NCBI GenBank assembly: GCA_020637365.1 | Contig: JACJWE010000002.1 | Location: 186,001 to 250,000, forward strand | DNA from: Acidimicrobiia bacterium | GTDB lineage: Bacteria; Actinomycetota; Acidimicrobiia; IMCC26256; JAGNEX01 | DNA length: 64,000 nucleotides | Direction: 5' to 3' | Shown here: positions 1 to 13,294 of the stretch, one piece after another | Layout: every line of letters starts with the position of its first letter | Numbering within the stretch: position 1 is the stretch's first letter | Notes under the pieces: model-generated | What the model was told of the DNA's origin: nothing | What the model saw: only the letters and a program-made list of their open reading frames with translations | Database searches by the model: none | Program-made: the position numbers and the translations under genes

Positions 1-60
1 TTCACCTATGTTGCGCCCCGCGCCGCTGACCAACGCCACCCTACCCTCAAGTGAAAACAT
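1..60 (-). CDS. Short-chain dehydrogenase, 5' end only
   Basis: Only the first 20 codons lie in the window; the gene runs off the left edge. The ATG is the reverse complement of bases 58-60. The peptide starts with a short leader followed by VALVSGAGRNIG, which is the classic N-terminal strand and glycine-rich NAD(P)-binding turn (TGxxxGIG type) of short-chain dehydrogenases/reductases. Substrate cannot be judged from this fragment. It is divergent from the ApbE-like gene that follows. Confidence 0.6.
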   Translation of the reverse strand, partial: MFSLEGRVALVSGAGRNIGE

Positions 61-400
61 CGATACCCACCCTCTCATCGTCTCGAGCGCATCGTGTGTA
101 GTGCGTGCGTCGTGCGCGTGCGTCAGCGCAGGTTCTATCGCACCTTATTAACTCTTCGATAGATCCCCGCCGACCTGCCGAAGTCCCATCAACAACTCGA
201 TGACCTGGCGTTACGATAACTTCCGCGCCGCTAGGACGGCCGCTTCCCCATCGTTTGTTTGTAGCCACTTCAACGTCATTCGACGGCGAGTTGTGCTCGT
301 CGGGAATCGCCAACCAAGATCGATCTGTTAGTCCTCGCTCTTCACGCTCCCCGCACACCACACCGTCGTACCGTCGCAAGCCGGGAGCGCAGCCTCGATC
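61..400. other. Divergent intergenic region
   Basis: About 340 bases between the SDR start and the ApbE-like start. It should hold both promoters, but I cannot point to a convincing -35/-10 pair. The frame of the ApbE-like gene stays open upstream of 401 for at least 50 bases without an obvious better start. No RNA gene or repeat was recognised. Confidence 0.4.
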
Positions 401-1399
401 ATGTTGTCCAGTGGCCCGACCGAGCCAGACAGTTCAAGTTCACTCGCGCTCGTCCACACGCCCGGACTGCTCGGTCGTGGCGTCAGCACTCGAGTGCAGG
501 CGACCGACTCGCTCATCGCCAAGCGGGCGGTCGATGCCATCGTCGCCGAGATCACCCGGCTTGAAACCAGCCTGCTCCCACAGGACGGTCACGGTGAGCT
601 CGCCCAATGGTTGGCTGGCACGCTCCACTCACCCGGCGATGAACTCCTCTCCCTGCTGGTCCGAACAGCGTTCTGGCATGAGGAGACCGACGGTTGGTTC
701 AACCCGCGCATCGGTCTCCTGACGGATCGTTGGCGGACCGCCGAACACCTCGGAACCGAACCCCACACCGACGAACTCACCCGGCTAGTCGACGACCTCA
801 AACGGCCTGCGGTCGCCGTGGTCGACGGCACGCCCGCTCGAACCGACGCCACGAACGGATTTACGATCGATGACCTCGTTCGTAGCTTCATCATCGATCG
901 GGCGCTCGATACCGTCTTCAACGCCGATGGTTCACCCAGTGCAGCGTTCGCTGCTACCGACGGTCGCGTCGTTGCGGCACTCGTTTCGTCGGGAGGCCGG
1001 ATATCTGCTCGGGGAACAGTCTCCAGCCGCGTCGGTATCGTCAACCCGCACCGCCCGTTTCCCGATGAGCCACCGCTCGGACTCGTGACGCTCAGCAATC
1101 AGGCGATCGCCACGTCTCAAGCTCACCGAGACGGTTTTCGCATCGGGCGCACATGGTTTGGACCCGTCATCAACCCCTTTGACGGGAGGCCAAGCCAAGA
1201 CACCTTCAGCGTGACCGCCGTTGCGCCCGACACCGTCGCTGCCCAGGTCATCGCGACCGCTGCCGCAGCTCAATCACCTCGGTCTGGGCTCGACTGGATC
1301 GACTCACTCGACGGAGTCGAAGCTCTGATCGTCGACAAGAACGCTGAGCGAATCACGACCAGCGGCTGGCAGGGCACCTTGAATCGGGGCGAGAACTGA
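401..1399 (+). CDS. ApbE-like FAD:protein FMN transferase
   Basis: A 332-residue protein resembling ApbE, which moves FMN from FAD onto a threonine of flavoproteins such as NqrC/RnfG-type subunits. The best match is the C-terminal half: a VSSGGRISARG stretch in place of the usual Gly-Gly strand, then a VINPFDGRPS segment equivalent to the family's H-x-x-DP-x-TG-x-P loop, followed by a SVTAVAPD strand. There are departures: the His of that loop is not in place, and the Asp of the C-terminal D-A-x-x-T metal site appears to read Gln. Activity is therefore uncertain. No signal peptide is visible. It lies 58 bases upstream of the response regulator on the same strand, so co-transcription is possible. 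The start at 401 is the first ATG; an upstream start cannot be excluded. Confidence 0.65.
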   Translation: MLSSGPTEPDSSSSLALVHTPGLLGRGVSTRVQATDSLIAKRAVDAIVAEITRLETSLLPQDGHGELAQWLAGTLHSPGDELLSLLVRTAFWHEETDGWFNPRIGLLTDRWRTAEHLGTEPHTDELTRLVDDLKRPAVAVVDGTPARTDATNGFTIDDLVRSFIIDRALDTVFNADGSPSAAFAATDGRVVAALVSSGGRISARGTVSSRVGIVNPHRPFPDEPPLGLVTLSNQAIATSQAHRDGFRIGRTWFGPVINPFDGRPSQDTFSVTAVAPDTVAAQVIATAAAAQSPRSGLDWIDSLDGVEALIVDKNAERITTSGWQGTLNRGEN

Positions 1400-1457
1400 G
1401 GGCACGCCCTCGGTCAATTCTCAGCAAACTCTCAGGTTCTGCTGTCATCATCGTGAG

Positions 1458-2138
1458 ATGGTGAAGGAACGCCTACTGATCGTCGACGATGAAGACAACC
1501 TGCGATCGATGCTTCGCGCGGCCTTGTCGTATAACGGCTTTGACGTCATCGAAGCTGTCAACGGCCGCGAAGCGCTCACGATGGTTGCTCAGGTCACACC
1601 GGACTTGATGATTCTCGACGTCATGATGCCCGACCTCGACGGTTTCGCCGTGTGCCAACGGCTCCGTCGGCAAGGCAACGACATACCGATCCTGTTTCTC
1701 ACCGCAAAGGGCGATACCACCGACCGAGTGCGCGGCCTCACGATCGGTGCGGATGACTACCTCCAGAAGCCCTTCAGCCTTGACGAACTCGTCGCCCGCT
1801 GTCGCGCAGTCCTGCGTCGCAACGGATCCCGCGGCGGATCAGATCTGCTGACGTGCGCGGACCTACATATGGACGACGCTGCCCATCGGGTCACACGAGG
1901 TGGCCTCGAGGTGCAACTGTCCCCAACCGAGTACAACCTGCTGCACTATCTGCTCACCAATCAAGGCATCGCCTTGTCGAAAAGTCAGATTCTTGACGCG
2001 GTCTGGCACTACGACTTCGACGGGGAAGCCGGTGTCGTCGAAACCTACATCGGCTATCTGCGACGCAAGATCGACAACGGCGAACCGAAGCTCATCCATA
2101 CGATCCGCGGCGTCGGTTATTCCCTCCGAGAACGGTAG
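1458..2138 (+). CDS. OmpR/PhoB-family response regulator
   Basis: A 226-residue two-component regulator. The N-terminal receiver domain has the acidic pair D10/D11, the phospho-acceptor D54 in LDVMMPD, T82 and K104 in LQKPF, all as in active receivers. The C-terminal half is a winged-helix OmpR/PhoB DNA-binding domain with the typical LSPTEYNLL start and VVETYIGYLRRKID recognition region ending IRGVGYSLR. Length is normal for the family. The stop is two bases before the histidine kinase start, so the two form one operon. The order and the domain style resemble actinobacterial MprAB/TcrXY-type systems, but the signal and targets cannot be read from the sequence. Confidence 0.93.
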   Translation: MVKERLLIVDDEDNLRSMLRAALSYNGFDVIEAVNGREALTMVAQVTPDLMILDVMMPDLDGFAVCQRLRRQGNDIPILFLTAKGDTTDRVRGLTIGADDYLQKPFSLDELVARCRAVLRRNGSRGGSDLLTCADLHMDDAAHRVTRGGLEVQLSPTEYNLLHYLLTNQGIALSKSQILDAVWHYDFDGEAGVVETYIGYLRRKIDNGEPKLIHTIRGVGYSLRER

Positions 2139-2140
2139 AC

Positions 2141-3677
2141 ATGATGTCACTGCGGACGCGACTTTGGGCGGGTTTGGCCGCCACAGCGGTCGTACTGATC
2201 GTCGTTGCGGTCAGCATCACACGTACGACCATTCACGAGTTGTATCGCCAAATCGACGATCAACTGCTCGCTGTCTCCGATCGCCCTCTCCGGCCCCTAC
2301 CTGGCTCCGATCCATCCGGTCGTGCGGCGCCTGAGTCCGAAGCTCCGAAGGACCTACCATCCCAGCCCACGCCGTCGAGCAGCGATGTGCGTCTGGGGCC
2401 CATGTATGAGGGCAGCTTGAGCACCCAGAACGAACTGGTCACGATATTTGCCTCCGACTCAAACGGCACCGCCTTGCCACCGCCGGACATCACCACGGCC
2501 CTGGTCGAACGACATGGCGATGGCCAGGTCTTCGAAGTCGGTTCAGCGGACGGTTCGGTGCACTACCGCGCGATCGCTCGCCGATTCGGCGCCGGTTGGG
2601 AGATCCATGCACTTCCCACATCAGACGTCGACTCGACGCTGTCGACGTTGATCCGCTGGGAGGTAATCGGCTTGTTCGTCGTGCTCATGACACTCAGTGC
2701 TGTGGCCTTCTGGGTTGATCGACTCGGACTGCGTCCGGTGAAACGGATGACCGCCGTCGCGGCACGGATCGCGGACGGCAACATAGGTGAGAGGATTCCC
2801 GATTCGGCACATCCGCGCACCGAAGCAGCGGCGTTGGGTTCGGCCCTGAATGCCATGCTCGAACGGATCGAGGCATCGACAAGCGCCCAAGCCGCATCCG
2901 AAGCGCGCCTGCGGCGGTTTGTCTCTGACGCATCTCACGAACTTCGAACACCGATTACGACAATCAACGGATACGCCGAGCTATACCGAGTGGGCGGCCT
3001 GGGAACGACCGAAGCGCTGGACGACGCGATGAGGCGCATTGAAGAAGAGGCCCAGCGCACTGCACGTCTCGTCGAAGACATGTTGACACTCGCAAAACTA
3101 GATGAGCAGCGTCCCCTGCAGATGGAGCGGGTTGACCTTGCGGCCATGGCGACCGACGTGGCAAACGACGCGCGGGTCGCCTTGGCGTCGCAGAGCCCGA
3201 CATCGACCCCTCAACGCGCCTCGACGGATCGTGATGGATGCGACATGCCCGGCGATGGACGTCGTTGGCGACGCCGACGGATTGCGTCAGGTCCTCACCA
3301 ACGTCGTCGGCAATGGGATAGTTCACACAACCGGCGATGTCCGTCTCCGTGTAGCGAAACTCGATGGTTCGGCCGTAGTCATCGTCGAGGATGACGGTCC
3401 GGGGATGACATCTGCAACCGCTGCGAGGGTGACCGAACGGTTCTATCGGGTGGACCACTCCCGATCACGTCATGCTGGCGGCTCTGGTCTAGGGCTCGCT
3501 ATTACACAAGGCGTCATGGCAGCCCACGGCGGCGACGTCTCGATCCACAGCGCCCCAGACACAGGAACGACGGTCGTGCTCACGCTGCCGCTGCCCGACA
3601 AACCCGACGAGGTGAACAAACGTGAACATGGCACAACACCACAGGACTGCAGCGACGGCTCGGAGGTGACCGGATAG
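2141..3677 (+). CDS. Sensor histidine kinase, one frameshift
   Basis: Partner kinase of the preceding regulator. Domains in order: a first membrane helix (about residues 8-26), an outward-facing loop of about 140 residues, a second helix starting WEVIGLFVVLM, a HAMP linker, a HisKA domain with the H-box DASHELRTP (His about 266), then the HATPase domain. The ATPase part (N-box RQVLTNVVGN, G-boxes EDDGPGM and GGSGLGLAI) lies in another frame: reading must shift by one base somewhere between about 3195 and 3230, inside the linker. Both halves are well conserved, so this is more likely an assembly error than a dead gene. Restored length is about 512 residues. Confidence 0.85.
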
Positions 3678-3696
3678 GCGGTCTGCACAATCGCTG

Positions 3697-7425
<3,729 letters not shown>

Positions 7426-7452
7426 AGGTCGTCATGTCCCGTCGCGGATGTG

Positions 7453-8026
7453 TCACACCCGTCCGTTGAAGTCGCTCATCGCCCGATCAACCCCGTCGTC
7501 GACAATGCACTCACACGCGCCGGCCGCAGCGAGCAGCGTTGCCGTCATTTCGGTTTGCTCGACCTTGGAGAATGCCGCCAGCACGTGCGACACCCCTCGC
7601 TCTTTACCTCCGGGAGGCTTGCCGACCCCGATGCGGGACGCGAACGAAGTCTGATGAGCTGAGGTGCGCTGCTATCGATCGGAGCCCGTTGTGTCCAGCA
7701 AGGCCGCCGCCGTCTTTGACTTTCAGCACGCCCGGAGCCAGATCGAGTTCGTCTTGGACGACGATGATTTGTTCTGGGCCAAGTTTGTACCAGCGGGCGA
7801 GCGCACCAACGGCACGACCCGACTCGTTCATATAGGTCATCGGCTTGACGAGGGCTACCTGGTGACCACCCAGGCGGGTCTCAGCGAAGAGAGCGTTGTG
7901 CTTGGACTTGAGCGTCGGGTTTCCGGCACGGTCAAGCAGTTCGTCGATGACGGCGAAGCCGACGTTGTGGCGTGTTCGTTCGTACTTTGGACCCGGATTA
8001 CCCAGGCCGACGATGAGCCAATCCAA
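7453..8026 (-). CDS. pth: Peptidyl-tRNA hydrolase, one frameshift
   Basis: Releases peptides from peptidyl-tRNA that has dropped off the ribosome. The N-terminal part shows GLGNPGPKY with Asn10, the catalytic His20 in RTRHNVGF, KPMTYMNESG and the VVQDELDL motif (Asp92, equivalent to E. coli Asp93), then GGGLAGHNGLRS. After SSDFVRV the frame breaks. Skipping one base in the GGG run at about 7635-7637 restores a normal ending RIGVGKPPGGKERGVSHVL and a stop at 7453-7455. Restored length is about 190 residues, which is standard. It sits between rplY and mfd, a common actinobacterial arrangement. Confidence 0.92.
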
Positions 8027-8068
8027 TGTCGACCCGAAATTCGGCAGAGGCGACGAACCAACGAGGCC

Positions 8069-8668
8069 TTATTCGGCCGCCTCAGCACCTTCGGTGGAAC
8101 CCGAGCTCTTGAGACCACGGGGAACCATGATGACCACCACCGACTGGCGGGGATCAGACCTGAGCTCGACGCCGGACGGCAGTTTGACGTCCTCGGCTCG
8201 GCACTGGTCACCGAGGTCGAGGTCGGTCACGTTGACCTCGACATAGTCAGGAATGCTGTTGGGCGAGACCGCAACCTTCAGGCTGGTCTGCACCTGGTCG
8301 AGCACCCCACCGGACTTCACACCGATCGACTCACCGGCGAGGTGAACCGGAACGTCGACGACGACTTTCACGTCGGGGTTCACCTTGACGAAGTCGACGT
8401 GTTCGACCGTCAGGCGGATCGGGTGGATCTGGGTCTCGCGGGGAAGGGTCAGGTAGTCCTCGCCGTCGAGCTGAAGGGTGATCAAGGTGTTGTAGCCAGC
8501 GTGGCCAGCAACGATGTGACCAAAATCATGTGCATCGACCGTGATCTGGGTGGCGTCGACATCGGTTCCGTAGAGGACTGCCGGGATGCGACCCTCGCGG
8601 CGGAGTCGCCGGGACTCGCGCGATCCAATGTCGGTACGCGGTGCTGCAGCGAGAGTGACGTCAGCCAT
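8069..8668 (-). CDS. rplY: 50S ribosomal protein L25 / Ctc
   Basis: A 199-residue long-form bL25 (general stress protein Ctc type), which binds 5S rRNA. The N-terminal L25 domain contains RRLRREGRIPAVLYG, the C-terminal beta domain contains HVDFVKVNPDVKV, and an acidic Ser/Glu tail closes it. I chose the ATG at 8668 because a GGAG lies nine bases upstream; the frame also opens with a TTG 15 bases earlier, but that codon overlaps this ribosome-binding site. Followed by pth at a 42-base distance. Confidence 0.95.
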   Translation of the reverse strand: MADVTLAAAPRTDIGSRESRRLRREGRIPAVLYGTDVDATQITVDAHDFGHIVAGHAGYNTLITLQLDGEDYLTLPRETQIHPIRLTVEHVDFVKVNPDVKVVVDVPVHLAGESIGVKSGGVLDQVQTSLKVAVSPNSIPDYVEVNVTDLDLGDQCRAEDVKLPSGVELRSDPRQSVVVIMVPRGLKSSGSTEGAEAAE

Positions 8669-8855
8669 GACTTTGGGCTCCAAAAACGAGGTGTGAAATG
8701 TAGGTGACCGCAGGACCGCACGATTCTGGAGCGGTACCGAGACGAGCGAGGCGCTCTGAGCGCGGCCACATATTGTGTAGCCGACGGACCGGTCATTTCC
8801 AGCCGGAACCGAAATGCGTGCCGGAGCGGTAGCGCCGGACGCGCCCCAAGCGGCG

Positions 8856-9848
8856 CTAAGAACGGATGTTTTCGCCTTCGAAGATCTCGCTCACCGACGT
8901 GTCGTCAAAGACCGCGCGCAGCGCCTGTGCTATGACGTCGGCGACCGACAGCACATGAAGTTTGTCGAAGCGCTTGTCCGGCGCGATTTCGAGAGTATTG
9001 GTCACGACCACTTGCTCGATCGGCGCCGCTTCGAGCCGTTCGACCGCTGGCCCCGACAAAAGCCCGTGCGTAGCCGCTACATAAACCGAAACCGCCCCTC
9101 GACTCATCAGCAGTTCGGCAGCGGAGGTCACGGTGCCTGCGGTGTCGATCATGTCGTCCACGATCACCGCCGTCTTGCCAGCGACGTCACCGACCACTTC
9201 GGTCGCTACCGCTGTGTTCATCGTGCCCGGTGGGCGCCGTTTGTCGATGAAGGCGATATCGGCGCCGAGATGGTCTGCGAAGCGACGCGCCATCTTGCCG
9301 CCACCCGCGTCGGGAGCGACTACCACGACATCTCCGTCGATCGTCTCGCGGAGGTATTTGGTGAGGCCGGGTAGGGCGGTTAGGTGGTCGACAGGCTTAT
9401 CGAAAAATCCTTGGATCTGACCGGTGTGCAGATCGACGGTGATGACGCGATCGACGCCTGCGACCGTGAGTAGATCGGCGAGCAACCTCGCCGAGATGGG
9501 TTCGCGCCCACTCGCCTTACGGTCCTGACGGGAATAGCCGTAAAAGGGGCAGACCGCCGTGATGCGTTTCGCCGACGCCCGCTTCGCAGCGTCGATCATG
9601 ATGAGCTGCTCCATGATCCGTTCATTGATGGGATCGGAGTGGCTTTGAAAGATGAACACATCGGCACCGCGCATCGAGTCGCCGTACTTGACGTGAATTT
9701 CGCCGTTGGCAAAGGTGTTCAGATCGACCTTGCCGAGCCGGATACCCAGGCATTCAGCAATTTCGGACGCGAGTTCTTGGTTCGCCCGCCCCGCAAACAA
9801 CATCAGTTTCTTCTCGGTCACCTGGGTCCGAGCTGCCGCGGTCGCCAC
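8856..9848 (-). CDS. prs: Ribose-phosphate pyrophosphokinase (PRPP synthetase)
   Basis: Makes phosphoribosyl pyrophosphate from ribose 5-phosphate and ATP for nucleotide, His and Trp synthesis. Visible class I motifs: TFANGEIHVK, FYGYSRQDRK, the VDLHTGQIQGFF region, and the PRPP-binding loop VIVDDMIDTAGT. The frame is open up to 9926, but a GTG at 9848 is preceded six bases upstream by a strong GGAGG (9856-9860). That start gives 330 residues beginning just before the conserved MLFAGRANQELA, as expected. It lies 74 bases after glmU on the same strand, the usual glmU-prs pair. Confidence 0.96.
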   Translation of the reverse strand: MATAAARTQVTEKKLMLFAGRANQELASEIAECLGIRLGKVDLNTFANGEIHVKYGDSMRGADVFIFQSHSDPINERIMEQLIMIDAAKRASAKRITAVCPFYGYSRQDRKASGREPISARLLADLLTVAGVDRVITVDLHTGQIQGFFDKPVDHLTALPGLTKYLRETIDGDVVVVAPDAGGGKMARRFADHLGADIAFIDKRRPPGTMNTAVATEVVGDVAGKTAVIVDDMIDTAGTVTSAAELLMSRGAVSVYVAATHGLLSGPAVERLEAAPIEQVVVTNTLEIAPDKRFDKLHVLSVADVIAQALRAVFDDTSVSEIFEGENIRS

Positions 9849-9922
9849 GTCATTCCTCCGTACTGCTGTGAGATCGTTACTGCTGTGTGATCGTTCGTTC
9901 TTGCCGATATTTGCCGCACCCG

Positions 9923-11375
9923 TCACTTCGACGAATGAGGCGCCTCCGTCGTGTCGTCGCCTGAGCCCGCCCCGGCGTCTGAACCGGGTTTGCCGAGCGG
10001 TCGAGCCGGGACACCGACGACGGTCTCACCCGGTTGGACATCTCTCGTCACGACGGCACCAGCACCCGTTTTTGCCCCCGCTCCGACGGTCACCGGGGCG
10101 ACGAGAACCGAATTGGAGCCGATAAATGCGCCGTCGCCGATCACCGTTTTGGACTTGTTGACACCGTCATAATTGGCGGTGATCGTGCCCGCACCGACGT
10201 TGGCGCGAGCTCCGACTTCGGCGTCACCTACATATGAAAGGTGCGGGACTTTGGCGCCGGGCGCCAGACGGGCGTTCTTGGTCTCGGCAAAGCTTCCGAC
10301 CTTGGCCCCCTCAGCGAGCGCGGTCCCTTGGCGAAGGTGAGCGAATGGACCGACGACCGCGCCCGGCCCGATCTCGGCGCCGACGATCCACGAATGCGGA
10401 ACCTGGGCGGAGGGGCCGATGTGGGCATCATGTGCCGTCGTATGCGGACCGACCCGTGCCCCGGAGTGAACGATCGTCGCGCCGGTCAGGGATGTGCCCG
10501 GCTCGATCGTGCAGTCCGGTTCGAGCAGGACCGATACCTCGACATAGGTGGTGGCTGGATCGGTGATCGACACCCCGCTCAACATCCATTGGCGATTGAT
10601 GCGATCGCGCAACACGCGGGCGGCCTCGGCAAGCTGGGCCCGGTTGTTCACACCGGCGACTTCAGCAGCGTCGGCGAGACAAATAGCGAGTCGGTCATCG
10701 TCGGCGCCGAGGATCTCGACGATGTCGGTGAGGTAATACTCACCCTGGGAATTCTGGGGCGTCAGTTTGCCGAGCGCTTCGTCGAGGCGCCCGATCGACC
10801 AGGTACATGCCCGCGTTGATCTCGTTCAGGGCGAGTTGGTCGGGGGTAGCGTCACGGTGTTCAACGATCGCCTGGGCGTTGCCCGCTGCGTCGCGAACCA
10901 CCCTGCCGTAGCCCGTTGGATCCTCGACCGTCGCAGCGACGAGCGCCCCCACGACACCGGTCGGTGAACCCGCCTCCAGCAGCCGACCGATGAGCTCGGA
11001 GGTGACCAACGGCGTGTCGCCGGCGAGGATCAACACGTGATCCGCCCCCGATCCGGGCCGGTCGAGAGCATTGACGGCGTCAAGGCCCACCCGAGCGGCG
11101 TCGCCCGTTCCCAGTTGGGCCTTCTGTTGGGCGTACGTCACATCGACCAGACCGAAGGTTCCCGCTGCGATATCAGCGTCGAGTGAGGCCTGCACCTCGT
11201 CGGATCCGTGCCCGACGACTATGACGGCCCGGGAAATTCCGGCGCCCGTCAATGCTGCCAGCACGTGGGAGAGCATCGAACGCCCGGCGATTTCGTGGAG
11301 AACTTTGGGGCGGGAAGACCGCATGCGGGTGCCATGCCCCGCGGCAAGAACGATCGCCGTCGTGTGGTGGGTCAT
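9923..11375 (-). CDS. glmU: Bifunctional GlmU, one frameshift
   Basis: Makes UDP-GlcNAc: the C-terminal domain acetylates glucosamine 1-phosphate and the N-terminal domain transfers UMP. The uridyltransferase half starts at 11375 with IVLAAGHGTRM and runs through QLGTGDAARVG, ILAGDTPL and the NEINAGMYLV motif. Then the frame breaks at the CCC run at about 10790-10792. One base fewer restores RLDEALGKLT-PQNSQGEYYLTD, followed by the left-handed beta-helix of hexapeptide repeats with the NYDGVNKSKT and FIGSNS acetyltransferase motifs. Restored length is about 483 residues. Most likely an assembly error in an essential gene. Confidence 0.93.
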
Positions 11376-11389
11376 ACGCTACAACCTTG

Positions 11390-11461
11390 CTCGGGGGCAG
11401 GGACTCGAACCCCAACTTGCAGGACCAAAACCTGTCGTGCTGCCAATTACACCACCCCCGA
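11390..11461 (-). tRNA. tRNA-Gln (TTG)
   Basis: A 72-base cloverleaf. The 7-bp acceptor stem is perfect (TCGGGGG with CCCCCGA), the D-arm contains TGGTGTAATTGGCAGCAC, the anticodon loop TTTTGGT gives anticodon TTG, and the T-arm contains GGTTCGAGTCC. The top pair of the anticodon stem is an A-C mismatch. No CCA is encoded. It lies upstream of glmU on the same strand. Confidence 0.93.
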
Positions 11462-11648
11462 AAGAGTCATCAGAGGTTACTCGATCGCGCTGGCAGACCG
11501 GCATGCCGGGATTCGGGGATCCACCGAACCACATCAACTCAAGTTCAACGAGCCATTGCCCGATATTGGTCATGCGGTTCCAATTGGTCGGTCGCCGTGA
11601 CGATTGCAACGTTGCGACGCGCCGATATCGACCTTGTTCAGCAGTGCC

Positions 11649-11692
11649 ATGAAGGCCCAGGGAGTGCGGCGACGCACCCCCTGGGCCTTCAT
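11649..11692. terminator. Strong 14-bp-arm hairpin
   Basis: Arms at 11649-11662 and 11679-11692 are fully complementary (ATGAAGGCCCAGGG type), and an inner GTGCG/CGCAC pair extends the stem around a short GCGA loop. No T-run follows on either side. It stands between tRNA-Gln (minus strand) and alkB (plus strand), where no gene ends, so its role as a terminator is not obvious; it could insulate two divergent units or end an unannotated small transcript from about 11470-11640. Confidence 0.55.
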
Positions 11693-11731
11693 ACATTCCG
11701 GTGCTAAACCCCGACACACAAGAAGATCTAC

Positions 11732-11758
11732 TTGACATTTGCTCACGGTTTGTACAGA
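11732..11758 (+). promoter_or_regulatory. Possible alkB promoter
   Basis: A perfect TTGACA at 11732-11737 is followed at 15 bases by TACAGA (11753-11758), a short-spaced and weak -10. It is about 80 bases before the alkB start. Position is sensible, but the -10 is poor, so confidence is low. Confidence 0.3.
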
Positions 11759-11836
11759 CTTGGTTTACAGCCGGTCGCCATTTGTCTAGTCGGACGTTTC
11801 TCCCGACTCACCGACCGGCGCAAACGGAAGGTCATC

Positions 11837-13090
11837 ATGAGCACTCCAACCGTTTCCGCCGCCCCCCGACGAGCCGCTCGTCAGCGAGCCGCTCGTCAAG
11901 CCCCGGTCATCGGCACCGACACGCGCGACCGAAAGCGGCTCCTCTGGGCAATCGGACTGCTGGTCCCACTACTACCCCTGCTCAGTGCACGCCTCGTCTC
12001 GATCACGGGATCCGACTGGGCCTGGGGATTCGGCGTGCCCTTCGTGTTCGTCATCATTCCGCTACTCGATCTGGTCATGGGGAAGGACACCAACAACTTC
12101 AGCCCCCAGTTCTGGGAATCGATCCAGCACGACCGCTACTACCGCTACCTCACCTACGCATTCATACCCATCCAGTTCGCCACCCTCTTCTGGTCGGCCC
12201 GCCTGCTGACCAGCGGCGAACTCTCGATCATCGGGTCCATTGGCTTGTCCCTCACCGTCGGGATCGTCTCAGGGGTTGCGATCAACACCGCTCACGAACT
12301 CGGACACAAGCACCCGACCATCGAACAATGGCTCGCCAAGATCGCCCTCGCCCCAGCCTGTTATGGACACTTCTTCATCGAACACAACCGCGGTCATCAC
12401 AAGAACGTGTCGACTCCCCTCGACCCCGCTAGCTCACAGATGGGCGAAACGTTCTATGAGTTCTGGTGGCGCAGTGTGTCCGGTTCGGTGAGATCCGCCG
12501 TCTCGCTCGAATCCACACGCGCCCGACGCACCGGCCGTTCCTTCTGGTCCCCACGCAACGATGTGCTCAACGCGTGGGCGATGAGCATTGCCCTGTTCGC
12601 CGTGATGACGGCCTTCTTCGGGCTTGCCGTGCTGCCCTGGATGGCGCTGCAAGCAATCATCGGATTCAGCCTGCTCGAAATCGTCAACTATCTCGAACAC
12701 TACGGACTACTCCGCGAGCAGCGGCCCGACGGTCGGTACGTCCGCACGCAACCACAGCACTCGTGGAATGCCAACAACGTCATGACCAATCTGTTGTTGT
12801 TCCACCTGCAGCGCCATAGCGACCACCACGCCAACCCGACGATCAGGTACCAGGCGCTCCGGCACTTTCCCGACACCCCCCAGTTGCCGACCGGGTACGC
12901 CGGCATGATCGTGCTAGCCGCCGTCCCGCCGCTCTGGCGACGCGTCATGGACCCCAAAGTCGTCGCTCACTACGGAGGCGACCTGTCCAAGATCAACATG
13001 CATCCGCACTATCGCCGGATGATGGAATCAGGGGCTCTCCCCCGCTCGCTCCAGGGGATCCAAGGGGCCGTCACCCCGCTGCCGCACTAG
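11837..13090 (+). CDS. alkB: Alkane 1-monooxygenase AlkB
   Basis: Integral-membrane non-heme diiron hydroxylase that converts n-alkanes to 1-alkanols with electrons from rubredoxin. Three His boxes are intact: HELGHKH, EHNRGHHKN and LQRHSDHHANP, plus the AlkB-specific NYLEHYGLLR motif. Several hydrophobic helices surround them. I chose the ATG at 11837 because a GGAAGG lies a few bases upstream; this gives 417 residues with an Arg/Ala-rich N-terminus. There is no C-terminal rubredoxin fusion and no rubredoxin gene next to it, unlike many actinobacterial alkB loci, so the electron donor must be encoded elsewhere. The next gene is a TetR regulator, a common partner. Confidence 0.95.
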   Translation: MSTPTVSAAPRRAARQRAARQAPVIGTDTRDRKRLLWAIGLLVPLLPLLSARLVSITGSDWAWGFGVPFVFVIIPLLDLVMGKDTNNFSPQFWESIQHDRYYRYLTYAFIPIQFATLFWSARLLTSGELSIIGSIGLSLTVGIVSGVAINTAHELGHKHPTIEQWLAKIALAPACYGHFFIEHNRGHHKNVSTPLDPASSQMGETFYEFWWRSVSGSVRSAVSLESTRARRTGRSFWSPRNDVLNAWAMSIALFAVMTAFFGLAVLPWMALQAIIGFSLLEIVNYLEHYGLLREQRPDGRYVRTQPQHSWNANNVMTNLLLFHLQRHSDHHANPTIRYQALRHFPDTPQLPTGYAGMIVLAAVPPLWRRVMDPKVVAHYGGDLSKINMHPHYRRMMESGALPRSLQGIQGAVTPLPH

Positions 13091-13176
13091 CCCGACCAGG
13101 CCACTGACGCCGCTCATGGTCAGCGCTGCTCGCGGCGCCGCCGTAGCCGACTCGCGGGTCGCTGGCCAAGCGGATT

Positions 13177-13188
13177 GAACAAATGTTC
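13177..13188. promoter_or_regulatory. Short inverted repeat before tetR
   Basis: GAACA and TGTTC separated by two bases, about 107 bases before the TetR start. The symmetry and place suggest an operator, but it is short and I see no second copy at the alkB promoter. Confidence 0.25.
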
Positions 13189-13294
13189 GTTGGATGGCCG
13201 CTATGTGAGCTGGTTAGCGTGAAGAACGGCCCCATCACCGCAGCCCGCGACGCGTACGATTCAGAATCGGCCCGCACACCCGACGGAGGAGCCC

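Noticed and set aside
9849..9926. An upstream extension of prs by 26 codons.
   Set aside because: The strong GGAGG six bases before the GTG at 9848 and the normal family length favour the shorter protein.
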